Origin: Fragum whitleyi
Taxonomy: Eukaryota; Mollusca; Bivalvia; Cardiida; Cardiidae
DNA: 64,000 nt
Assembly: GCA_948146395.1 (NCBI GenBank)
Contig: OX411552.1
Coordinates: 52,008,258 to 52,072,257, forward strand
Direction of reading: 5' to 3'
The translations under genes and the position numbers were made by a program. Position 1 is the stretch's first letter, and each line of letters opens with the position of its first letter. This document shows, piece by piece, positions 54,414 to 64,000 of the stretch. Under the pieces are notes generated by a model. The model made no database searches. It was not told the origin of the DNA and saw only the letters and a list, made by a program, of their open reading frames with translations.

Positions 54414-56833
54414 ATTTTAGCTTCACTGGCCGAAGTGTCTGTCATGCGTGTGTGTGTCTGTCCATCCATCCATGTGTGCTTAAACTTTTTCTTTAAACAT
54501 CTTCTCCTACCAAACCAATGGGAGGATTTAAATGAAACTTGGTAGAATTGATCCTTGGATGACCTTCTTCCTAGATGATTCAAAAAAATTTGATTGACCC
54601 CCAAATATGGGTATTGCAGGGTGTGGCCTTTTTTTCCACATTTAAATCTTTAAAAATCTTCTCCTCCCAAACCATTGGGCCGGTATTAAATGAAACTTGG
54701 CATGAATGTTCCTTTGGTGAACCTTAACTTAAATTGTTAAAGAAATTTTTATTGGCTCAAAAATATGGGCATGGCAAGGCGTGGCACTTTTTAGCTCGAC
54801 TATTCGAAGAATAGGGGGGCTATTCCAGTCACCCGGGCTCGGCGTCGGCGTCGGTGTAATGCTTTGGTTAAGTTTTTACGTGCAAGTGTTTAAAATCTCT
54901 GTTTCTATTAAAGCAATTGCTTTGAAACTTTGCACATGCTTCTGTGACCATAATATCAGCATCTTATCAAAGATTCATTACTCTGATATTGAATTTTGTG
55001 GAATTTTAACCCTTTTCGGACTTAGAAATCTTGGTTAAGTTTTTACGTGCAAATGTTGTTTATCTGAGATATTTCTGTTTCTATAAAAACTATTGCTTTG
55101 AAACTTTACACATGATTCAGTGGCCATAATATCAGCATCTAGACAAAGATTCATTACTCTGATATTGAATTTAGTGGAATTTTAACCCTTTTCGGACTTA
55201 GAAATCTTGGTTAAGTTTTTACGTGCAAATGTTGTTTATCTGAGATATTTCTGTTTCCATTAAAGCTATTGCTTTGAAACTTTACACATGATTCAGTGGC
55301 CATAATATCAGCATCTAGACAAAGATTCATTACTCTGATATTGAATTTAGTGGAATTTTAACCCTTTTCGGACTTAGAAAATCTTGGTTAAGTTTTTACG
55401 TGCAAATGTTGTATTTCTGTAATATCTCTATTTCTACTAAAGCTTTTGCTTTGAAACTTTGCACATGCTTCTGTGACCATAATATCAGCCTCTTGACAAA
55501 GATTCAATACTCTGATATTGAATTTAGTGGAATTTTAACCCTTGTCTGACTTAGAAAATCTTGGTTAAGTTTTTATGTGCAAATGTTGTATTTCTGTAAT
55601 ATCACTATTTCTACTAAAGCTTTTGCTTTGAAACTTTGCACATGCTTCTGTTACCATAATATCAGCCTCTTATCAAAGATTTATTACTCTGATATTGAAT
55701 TTAGTAGAATTTAACCTTTTTCAGACTCAGAAATTCTTGGTTAAGTATTTACATGCAAATGTTGTACATCAGTTATATCTCTAATTCTATTAAAGCTATT
55801 GCTTTCAAACTTTGCACATGCTTCAATGATCATAACAACAGCCTTTTGATAAAAATTCAATTCTCTGGTATAGAATTTAGTGGATTTTTAACCCTTTTTG
55901 GACTTAGAAATTCTTGGTTAAGTTTTTACGTGCAAATGTTGGATTTCTGTAATATCTCTATTTCTACTATAGCTGTTGCTTGGAAACTTTCTGTAATATC
56001 TCTATTTCTACTATAGCTGTTGCTTGGAAACTTTAGACATGCTTCTTTGACCACAGAAAAAGATTCATTACTCTGATATTTAATTTAGTGGAATTTTAAC
56101 CCTTTTCGGCCTTAAAAATCTTGGTTATGTTTTTATGTGCAACTGTTTTATGTTAGTTGTATCTCTGTTCCTACTAAAGCTATTGCTTTGAAACTCTGCA
56201 CATGCTTCTGTGACCGTAATATCAGCCTCTAGACAAAGATTCTTTTCTCTTGACTTTCATTTTATTGAATTTCCAATGTCGGAATTGATTTGCTGTTACT
56301 ATCCAACACATGGAATAGTCGAGCTTCGCTGTCCTCCGACAGCTCTTGTTCACATTGAAATCTTTAAAATTCTTCTCCTCCCAAACCATGGGGCTGATTT
56401 CAATGAAACCTGGCATGAATGTTCCTTGGGTGACCCTTTACTTAAATTATTCAAGAAATTTTGATTGACCCCCAAATATGGTTGTGGCAGTATTTTTTCA
56501 CGTTTAAATCTTTTAAAATCTTCTCCTCCCTAACCATTGGCCCGATTTCAATCAAACTTGGCTTGAATGTTCCTAGAATGACCCTTTATTTAAATTGTTC
56601 AAGAAATTTTGACTAATCCTCAAATATGGAGGTGGCATTTTTTCATGATTAAATCATTAAAAATCTTCTCCTCCCAAACCATAGGGCTGATTTTAATGAA
56701 ACTTTGTATGGATGTTTCTTGGATGACCCTTTACATAATTTGTGCAAGAAATTTGATTGACCCCCAAATATAGGCATGGCAGGGCAAAAGTCTGGGATAA
56801 TTAAAGCCAGTGGAGTGATACAGGCCCTCTTGG
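54414..56833 (+). mobile_element. F2-related element, host of the nested F6
   Basis: The 5' end TTTTAGCTTCACTGGCCGAA is F2-like but shortened, followed by CATGCGTGTGTGTGTCTGTC. Modules of about 150 bp carry CTTCTCCTCCCAAACCATTG, GAAACTTGGCATGAATGTTC and TTGATTGACCCCCAAATATG. It is split at 54789-56350. The 3' part has GCCAGTGGAGTGATACAGGC (inverted 5' end) and CCCTCTTGGGC, so the usual CTTGTT has changed. Confidence 0.65.
54789..56350 (+). mobile_element. F6 element, complete copy with about eight 175-bp modules, nested
   Basis: The 5' end TTTTTAGCTCGACTATTCGA plus AGAATAG is a hairpin, followed by GGCGTCGGCGTCGGTG in place of the GTCC repeat. Modules of about 175 bp repeat CTTGGTTAAGTTTTTACGTG, GCTTTGAAACTTTGCACATG and TTAACCCTTTTCGGACTTAG. 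The 3' end has GGAATAGTCGAGC (inverted 5' end), hairpin GCTGTCCTCCGACAGC and TCTTGTT. The host sequence closes cleanly around it. Confidence 0.82.
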
Positions 56834-57136
56834 GCAAAGGGCTCAAGAGCTTATGTGATTGGCCAATTTCTATTCATCTGTGTGTTTGTATGTCTGTCAT
56901 TGCCTCTTTTTGTTTATCCCAAAGAATAACTAGTAAACTGACAAATCTCCCATTGTTGTTTTTCATACTTTGACATCAGGCAGTGAAACAGACATAAGGA
57001 GGAAGCAAATTGACCTGTGATTTAAATTAATTAAATATTGGTTGTTTCCCTTTTCAAAACATGACTTACAATAGGAATCCTATTGTAAAGTTGAGTGCAT
57101 GTGTTAGTTCTGTAAACCAGCTACCATCCATGTAAT
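56834..57136. other. Short unique stretch
   Basis: I see no coding frame or repeat in this interval beyond AT-rich sequence. Confidence 0.4.
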
Positions 57137-58023
57137 TTTAGCTCACCTGAGCACAAAGTGTTCAAGGTGAGCTATTGTGATCGTCCAATGTCCGTTGTCA
57201 GTCATACATCGTGCGTTGTCCAGATATGGCGTTGTCAACAATTTTCTTAAAACATCTTCTTCTCCTAAACCAGTTGGCCAATCTTGATGAAACTTGGTAG
57301 GGGTGTTCCTTGGGTCAAGCTCTACCAAAGTTGTTCAAATAAATGAAATCCATCCTAAACTTTCCCTTAACTCTTATCAAAAAGGGTGAAATAGAAAATT
57401 TTCAGAAATCTTCTTCTACGAAACCAGAAGGCAGAAAGCTTTCATATTTGGTATTTAGCATCATCTAGTGGACCTCTACCAAGTTTGTTCATATCAAGAC
57501 CCTGGGATCATATTTGGGCTCCACCTGGGCACAACCCTTTTTAAATAGAAAAGCTTTAAAAATTTTCTTCTCTGAAACAAGATGGCAGACAGCTTTCATT
57601 TTTTGTATGTAGCATCATACCAAGTTTATTCATATAAAGACCCAGGAGTCACATTTGGGTTCCACTCAGGCGCATCCCTTTTAGCTCTTCTGAGCATGAT
57701 GCATAAAAAGTAAAATCTTCAAAAATATTCTTCTCTGAAACCAGAAGGCAGACAGCTTCATATTTGGTATATAGCATCATCTAGTAGACCTCTACCAAGC
57801 TTGTTCATATCAAGACCATGGGATCATATTTGAGCTCCACCCAGACGCAATCCTTTTTAAAAAGAATCAAAGAGCGAAAATCTTTAAAAATCTTCTTTTC
57901 CGTAGCCAGAGGACACATAGCTTTCATATTTTGTATGTAGCATCATCTAGTGGGCCTCTACCAAGTTTTTTCATATCAAGACCCTCGGATCATATTTTGG
58001 CTCCACCCAAGTGCTTCCCTTTT
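57137..58023 (+). mobile_element. F1 element (CTTTCATATTTGGTATG type), 3'-truncated
   Basis: The 5' end TTTTAGCTCACCTGAGCAC has the partner GTGTTCAAGGTGAGC. Four modules follow. After CCCTTTTTATCCATATATTG the sequence switches to F2-type modules (58030-58150, TTATTGATGGATATCAACCA), so the 3' terminus is missing. Confidence 0.68.
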
Positions 58024-58150
58024 TATCCATATATTGAAATATGTGACTTTTCTCAGAATCTTATTGATGGATATCAACCAAATTTCACTGGAATAATCCT
58101 TCATCAGTCTACAAAAAATTATTATGATCAGATGAAAAGTGTGTCTTATG
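58024..58150 (+). mobile_element. F2 fragment
   Basis: TCTCAGAATCTTATTGATGG, CAACCAAATTTCACTGG and GATCAGATGAAAAGTGTGTC match one F2 module. It abuts the truncated F1 copy, an F1/F2 junction without recognisable ends. Confidence 0.55.
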
Positions 58151-60427
58151 GTCGTATAACCAATACCAAGTCAAGTAGAGTTCGAAAGAAATGAGCTACA
58201 GCTGGGTACTTCATAAATTCATCAAATATGGATACATCAATGCAGCTGTACACTCCTGCACTAGTCTGTCTGTTTGGCTGTTTCAATGGGACAAAAAGTA
58301 GATAAAATGTCATCATATTGGAGGTGTTGGTGTTGGTGTAGGTCATGGTGTGTGTGTGGAAAATTTTACCCATGTCTAAATATCTGAATTCTGGATAGTT
58401 GGCTATGAATACAATCATGCTATTTGAAAGAAAATTTCTCGCCAAAAGTTCAACTTTCAGGGTTTTCAGTCCTTTGAATATTTTCCATTTCTTTTATTAG
58501 GTGAGCCCAAAGCCCAATAAGATAAGAGCTAAATGAACTTAATCAACATCTTCTTGATGAAGTAAACCTCATTATAGAAAGAAGTTTTCACACAAAAGTC
58601 CAAAGTTTGCTGTTTCTTGTGACAGTGCTTCGTTAATATTTCAATAATTAGCGGGAAACGTCAATGTTGCTTTGTTTTCTAGAATCCATGAGGATTCTAT
58701 CCGATTAAATTTGTACTCTAGCCCATATATGTCATCCGGAATATTTGCCTTAAGACAGAATTTAAGGGTCAGTGCAAAAACTATTGTAAGTACCTATAAA
58801 AGTATAGGCTGCGAATTACAATAGTTTTATACTTACCCCTAAAAATGCTATACAGGGGTTCTGGCTTTACCTCAAGTGTACAAACACACCTATTTGTCAT
58901 CTGAGCTAATTACAGTGATAGGAGGTTTTACAAACACATCTATATATGTGTAAAATTTCTAATAAATCCCACGTTCTTCATCAACCCCACCTCCCTCTTT
59001 TCTGCATCATAACAACTGAAGCATTTAATAATACCCTGTTCATCCCCTTCTAAAACAAATGTAATGATTTCAATAATCCCCCAGGGTTGTATTAGAGGTA
59101 TATGGTTTTTCATTACTCTTAAAGATTTTAAGGAAAGATACAAACAATTTGTTAGCAAAGTATGCTTTTTATACAATGATGATTTGTACAATAACTGTTT
59201 TTACAATTCATTTCTTCATTTTGTAATTAATACTCTATAACTTATACTGACCTGGCAGGGTAAAACCTTTTTGAAGGTAATGGGCTAATTCGAAAAATAC
59301 AATTTCTACAAATGAATAAGCGAATTTTCTGTAAACACAATGAAGTTATTTACATAATGTAGAAATTATGTAATGATGATAATGAGCACCTTCTTGATTT
59401 TGCTCTTAATTTCAAGACATATTGACACTGATTACTTACATTAACCTATTTACAGTACATTACAATGAAACAAAACTGATTGTCATGTCTTTGAATTCAT
59501 ATGGAGTTTCCAAATTTTAATAGATTCTTTTATTTCTACTCAGTCCTAAGTTTTTATCTTTCATATATGCCATAGGATAAATTTCTATAAATTTCACCAA
59601 AATTACCATATATATGTAGCATCTCTGTAATCTCTGTAATGCAGTAATCTTCTGACTGAACAGTAAGAATTTTTTTTCTTACTATTTTTAATATGCCAGG
59701 GTGAGTATATTTAATTTGTCACTTCATTTTAAGTGTAAGCTATTTTGTACAAACAAGGGAAAGTCTACTGACAAATTACTGATAATAAACACTTTCATCG
59801 AAAATTCAAAATGGTCAAAAGATGACCAAAACTTGAGGTTTGGGTAACTTAACAACTAAATGACTGCATTCACTTTTGATATGCAAGAATTAATTCCTTC
59901 TGTTTTTGGATATAGTCATAAACAAGTGTTAATAATAATTTTCAAAATTTTGAAAGAGAAAAAATATATTAAAAAGTAAAATTGCCATTTCAGCCTCACC
60001 CTACAGGTAAAAAACTATGGCCAATAGAGTATTTATAATTGTTTATTTCCAGCGTTTTTTCTCAGGCTTTGTGGAACGGGTCCGAAACCAGGCATTTTGG
60101 GAAAAATGCATTATTTTCACAAAAATTGGGAAAAATCTTATAATAATAGTTTTGGACAACAACTTTAGTTTTGTGTACAATTTACTTCAATAATAAGGTT
60201 TTCTTTGCCCATCAAGACATTAAAACTAAGATTTAACTGAGAAACAATATGTTTATTGCTTAATTTTCAATTAAAGAGTTTGGAAAGGTCCTCGACCATG
60301 GTAAATTGGGAATTTTTTTCATGATTTTGGGAAAAAATGTCACTTTTTGGCATTGGGAAAGGGTCCTTTTTGGGGTACTGGCCAAAGAAGGAGAAAAAAC
60401 GCTGAATTTTCATGGTGGTGTGGAATA
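58151..60427. other. Non-coding stretch with a small inverted repeat
   Basis: At about 58770-58840, AAACTATTGTAAGTACCTAT is mirrored by AATTACAATAGTTTTATACT; a related sequence is at 63445-63520 (TACTACTGTAAGTGCCTATA). Open frames at 57931-58194, 58146-58445 (-) and 58940-59191 (-) show no recognisable protein. The rest is AT-rich. Confidence 0.45.
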
Positions 60428-61343
60428 AACAAGAGGGCAATATTGGCCCTTTTTTGCTCACCTGAGTGAACTGTCCAAAACACATTTCAAGCAGGTTTTG
60501 AAAAGTTTTTTTGGCTAATTTTCAAGCAAATAATCTTGACTTCCAGAATGTGTACAAGGTCTTTCTAAGATTTGACCCAGTGACCTAGTTTTTGACACCA
60601 CTTGACCCAATTTTGAACTTGTCTGGGATTTTATCAAGACAATCATTCTAACCAAATTTAAGGTTGATTGGACAAAAAATGTGATGTCTTAGAGTGCATA
60701 CCAGGTTTTTCTAAGATTTGACCCCATGACCTAGTTTTTGACCCCACTTAACCCAGTTTTAAACATGTCCAAGATTTCATAAAAGCAATCATTCTCACAA
60801 AATTTTAGGTTAATAAGGTAAAAAAAAGTGACCTCTAGAGTGCATACAAGGTTTTTCTAAGATTTGACCCCCATGACCTAGTTTTTGACACCACTTGACC
60901 CAATTTCGAACTTGTCCAAGATTTTATCAAGACAATCATTCTGACCAAATTTCAGGTTGATCAGACAAAAAATGTAACCTCTAGAGTGCATACAAGGTTT
61001 TTCTAAGATTTGACCCTATGACCTAGTTTTTGACCCCAATTGACCCAATTACAAACTCGTCCAAGATTTCATCAAGGCAATCATTCTGACCAAATTTCAG
61101 GTTGATTGGACAAAAAATGTGAACTCTAGAGTGCATACAAGGGTTTTCTAAGATCTGACCAAGTGACCTAGTTTTTGATCCCACTTGACTGAATTCTAAA
61201 CTTGTTTGAGATGTGGCAACTATAGTGCATACAAGGTAAATGTTGACAACACATGACGGACGACACATGACGGACGACAGACGACGGACATGCACCTAAC
61301 CACAAAAGCTCACCTTGAGCACTTTGTGCTCAGGTGAGCTTAA
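60428..61343 (-). mobile_element. F1 element, antisense (CCTGAAATTTGGTCAGAATG type)
   Basis: On the - strand it starts TTTTAAGCTCACCTGAGC with the dyad GAGCACAAAGTGCTC. The GTCGTCCGTCATGTGTCGTC stretch follows, then five modules of the type seen at 44353. It ends AGGTGAGC, hairpin AGGGCCAATATTGCCCT and CTTGTT at about 60428. It lies about 740 bases downstream of the receptor gene's stop codon. Confidence 0.8.
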
Positions 61344-62081
61344 AACCAGATTACACTCATGTATAGATAGGCAAAGCAGATTCATACATGAGTGTGATTA
61401 GCTTTTTAGTTTCATACATCTGTGAGAGCAATTGAAAACTCACTTAATATCTTATAATTTCTTACATTGAAGCAAAGAATGAATCAATGTCTCCAGAATG
61501 AAACAAATTGAATTAGGGACAACATACACCCAGGTGTTTAAAATATTTACATACACAAAAAAGTTTTAATTGGAAAGTGAAACCAATTTTTCAGCCAAAT
61601 CCATCAAAAAAGTTTTTATTGGAAAGTAAAACCAATTTTTCAGCCAAATCCATCATTCAGAATGCCCCAAACTTAATCAACAACACAATTACAAATAGAT
61701 ATTATATTTGTTTGACTGTTACAGTTTCTTTATAGTTCAACAATCACCGCCCCCTGTATCAAAGTATCTATTGTCATCAATTCATAGGAAAAAGAAATTA
61801 AACTAAACTTTGGATAATCCTTTTCTTTTTTGCCACAAAGTTTTCTCTCAAAATCTCAAAGTATTTTTGAAATCTTATCTATTGGTCTCCAGATTCTGTC
61901 AGTTAAGACAGTCATAAATTCAGCCCTGCCTTCAGGATGAAAACTACCACAAAACATTTTTGAAATGATGTCCACTTTTATACAAGCAAAATGGCATTTC
62001 ATTTCAATAGCAATTGCAGACATTTTGCATCCAGAACATGGCTAATTGTGTCGATCTTAGTGTCTTTCTCAGCCAAAGCTA
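61344..62081. other. 3' flank of the receptor gene
   Basis: A 49-bp tandem duplication (AAAACCAATTTTTCAGCCAA type) lies at 61558-61655. On the - strand a canonical AATAAA occurs at 61620-61615, inside that duplication, about 460 bases past the stop codon at 62082, and is a candidate polyadenylation signal for the receptor mRNA. Nothing else is recognised. Confidence 0.4.
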
Positions 62082-63302
62082 CTAGATTAAAGCTCTTCTC
62101 TGTTCCTTTATGGTCAGGAGGACACATGTCTGTTGTTTCTGACTGTTGGAGGAGTCACGTGTTCCTCGACGCATCCGCATGATACATATAAACTCATGAA
62201 GAGTTTTACGAAATGGAGCAATGATGATGTAATACAGAATAAAATTCACAGAAAAGTTGATACACTGGAGGGTGTTTGTAATCATGGACACCATAGTGTT
62301 TGTGTAACGGCCCTTTGGACTGTTGTCCGAGTTAGATATGTTAGAAATGAATTTTGAGATCTCTGATGGCGCCACCAGGATGAAGAATAGTATGATTATT
62401 GTTATCAGTGTAATGTTTATTCTTCTATGAGCAGACAGGCATCCAACATTGTCACGACTGTGAAGTAGGCGGAGTTTTTGACTGGCATGCAGTGCTTTCA
62501 CCAGTCGTATATTACAGTAGAGTAGAAGGACAAGGGGTATGAAGTTTCCAAGGACAGCCCACACTAATTTGTGTGTGTACTTGAAGCTGTCATTCTCAAA
62601 AAGGTCTCCCTTGTCAAGCTGGAAGTAGCTGATAGGTCCAATACAGTTGACCTTGCTGATGGTAAATCTCCAAATGTGAGGGATGTTGAAGGCAAAACTG
62701 AACAGAAAGACAACAACAATCGCGATGATCGTCTTCACAAATGAGATAAACTGTCGAGAATGAAATGGATGACAGATAGCTGTGTACCTCATGATTGCTG
62801 TCAGGACTGTAAGCAGGGTACTGGACATGATGAAACTGTTGATGGCAAATTGAGCGTACATTTTATAGTACATCATGAATTCATACTCTGTGTACACTTC
62901 AAATGTTCGCTTGTCGAATGTTTTTGGAAATATACTGACACAGAACATCATGTCAGAGACTGCAAGGGCAACAAGGCAGATAGTCGTACAGTATTCAATC
63001 TCATCCAGGGTTCTACATGTCCTCTTCTTCGAGAACACAATGATGTTGAGGATATTTCCAAGGAATCCAAACACACACACGATAGGTATGATGACATAAT
63101 ACAACACATGATAGACCTGTTCCAGAGTTTTGTTCTGCTGCAGTATTTCAGCACTTTGAAAAGTTTCATTCATCACAACAGGCACTTCATCAACAAAATA
63201 ATCACTGCAGTTGATGGAAATCATGCTGTCCTGAATGTCAAGTTTGTATGTTTTGTTCAGCATGTTGAACATGTCAACAAATTGTTGTAAATCCTCCTCC
63301 AT
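62082..63302 (-). CDS. Class A (rhodopsin-like) GPCR, FMRFamide/SRW-type neuropeptide receptor-like
   Basis: The gene is a complete single-exon frame of 406 residues. The N-terminal 63 residues are extracellular with N-glycosylation sequons at N16, N31, N45 and N57. Seven membrane spans can be placed: about 66-90 (GNILN, N83), 103-125 (D117), 147-170, 190-211, 245-268 (P256), 296-320 (P312) and 337-362. The DRY motif is M171-R172-Y173, and NPxxY is N353-F-I-L-Y357. Span 6 has FFILVAPSE in place of FxxCWxP. The usual cysteine at the top of span 3 is lysine (K147), while C220 in loop 2 remains. Such N-F-x-x-Y and non-tryptophan span 6 patterns are known in FMRFamide-receptor-like and SRW-like receptors of invertebrates; the ligand is unknown. 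The ATG at 63302 is followed by an unbroken frame and preceded by an acceptor-like site at 63363. Confidence 0.9.
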   Translation of the reverse strand: MEEDLQQFVDMFNMLNKTYKLDIQDSMISINCSDYFVDEVPVVMNETFQSAEILQQNKTLEQVYHVLYYVIIPIVCVFGFLGNILNIIVFSKKRTCRTLDEIEYCTTICLVALAVSDMMFCVSIFPKTFDKRTFEVYTEYEFMMYYKMYAQFAINSFIMSSTLLTVLTAIMRYTAICHPFHSRQFISFVKTIIAIVVVFLFSFAFNIPHIWRFTISKVNCIGPISYFQLDKGDLFENDSFKYTHKLVWAVLGNFIPLVLLLYCNIRLVKALHASQKLRLLHSRDNVGCLSAHRRINITLITIIILFFILVAPSEISKFISNISNSDNSPKGRYTNTMVSMITNTLQCINFSVNFILYYIIIAPFRKTLHEFICIMRMRRGTRDSSNSQKQQTCVLLTIKEQRRALI

Positions 63303-63363
63303 TTTTCTCTATGGGTAGATTGACTTTTTCTAGTAAATTAGCATCTTACATGAAGCCATTCCC
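63303..63363 (-). other. Likely 5' UTR with splice acceptor and short upstream ORFs
   Basis: On the - strand TACTTTTTCTTTTCAG is followed by GGAATGGC, a good acceptor with a pyrimidine tract, placing the start of the coding exon at about 63362. The 60-base leader contains two upstream ATGs: one opens a nine-codon frame ending in TAG, the other is ATGTAA. Both end before the receptor ATG. This suggests a 5' non-coding exon further upstream and possible translational control. Confidence 0.45.
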
Positions 63364-63837
63364 TGAAAAGAAAAAGTATTTGTTTTGATTCAAATTGTAT
63401 ACTGAAAAGCTCATTATGAGGTTGAAAAGGCTGGACTTGAGTCCAAGGCAAGAGTCAATGCAATACTACTGTAAGTGCCTATATTTTTACTCACTAAAGT
63501 TTTACATTGACCCGTCAAAAAATTTAATAGAAATAAGTTGAAGACAAAAATTTAAAGTGAGTGTAATGAAAGTGAAATTAAAGATAAGAAGCATTTCGTT
63601 AATTTGCATTGCTTGTTTATTACTAGCAATTTTAGCTTTTGGCCAATTTCAACCAAATTTCAGTTGAATGATCCTAATGTGATCTTTTATCAACCTACTA
63701 ACAATTATAATGATTTGGTTGAAAATGTGACTTTTATGAGATGTGGTCATTCTAATAATTAATGAAAAGTTTGAAAACCCTTTTCTCCTAAAATAAATGA
63801 TGGATTTAAACAAAACTGTGCAAGAAAGATTAAAAGA
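63364..63837. other. Flank with repeat fragments
   Basis: 63445-63520 is related to the inverted repeat at 58770-58840. 63640-63835 is an F2 module fragment (CAACCAAATTTCAGTTGAAT, TTTTATCAACCTACTAACAA). The rest is unremarkable. Confidence 0.45.
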
Positions 63838-64000
63838 TGTTTTAAGCTCCCCTGGCCTAAGGCCACTGGCTATTGTCATGGCATTGTGTCCATCCTGCGT
63901 CCGTCTGTGTATCCAGTTGTAAACTTTTTCTTTAAAAATCTTCTCCTCAGAAACTACTGGATGAATTTCAACCAAACTTCACAGGAATTATCCTTGGGTG
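63838..64000 (+). mobile_element. F2 element, 5' end, runs off the window
   Basis: TTTTAAGCTCCCCTGGCCTA plus AGGCCACTGG forms the F2 5' hairpin. GTGTCCATCCTGCGTCCGTC and the first module (AACTACTGGATGAATTTCAA, CCTTGGGTG) follow. It starts inside an F2-like fragment. The 3' end lies beyond the window. Confidence 0.7.

Noticed and set aside
62760..63290. 176-codon + strand frame
   Set aside because: It is the antisense shadow of the receptor coding sequence and resembles no protein.

Overview
The window is metazoan nuclear DNA, most likely from a bivalve mollusc. The support is short spliced exons with GT/AG borders, an intronless rhodopsin-class receptor, tRNA-derived SINEs with target-site duplications, and very dense repeats with hairpin ends of a kind I associate with bivalve genomes. 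The species cannot be fixed from sequence alone. There is no operon, CRISPR array, rRNA gene or convincing free-standing tRNA gene.

Only two genes can be supported. (1) On the + strand, at least five and probably six exons (6791-29542) encode part of an alpha-2-macroglobulin / thioester-protein / CD109-type protein, covering the end of macroglobulin domain MG2 through the start of MG5. The signal peptide and MG1 exons, and everything after MG5 (bait/CUB, thioester and receptor-binding parts), were not found. Introns of 1.0-10.5 kb carry most of the repeats. (2) On the - strand, 63302-62082 is a complete single-exon 406-residue class A GPCR, closest in style to FMRFamide/SRW-type neuropeptide receptors, with atypical residues at several diagnostic positions.

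About half the window is transposable-element DNA. Six or more families with different ends (F1-F6 below) share one layout: a T-run, a 5' hairpin, a GTCC-type microsatellite, tandem modules of about 110-180 bp, a short copy of the 5' end inverted near the 3' end, a 3' hairpin, and usually CTTGT(T). Four copies sit inside other repeats where a related uninterrupted copy in this window shows the empty site: each insertion is in a T-run with no obvious target duplication. This fits non-autonomous Helentron-like rolling-circle elements (HINEs), although no Rep/helicase is present. Other repeats are a 1639-bp long-terminal-inverted-repeat transposon with a 7-bp target duplication (15002-16640), two tRNA-headed SINE families, a third tRNA-like repeat arranged head to head, several palindromic mini-elements, a further two-copy family X, and a 63-bp minisatellite.

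Layout: 1-3477 sparse AT-rich DNA; 3.5-6.4 kb SINE plus F2 and F1; 6.8-29.5 kb macroglobulin-gene exons in repeat-filled introns; 29.5-60.4 kb no recognised exon, with mixed repeats and AT-rich unique DNA; 60.4-61.3 kb an antisense F1 copy; 62.1-63.4 kb the receptor gene; 63.6-64 kb the start of another F2 copy. The two genes show no sign of working together.
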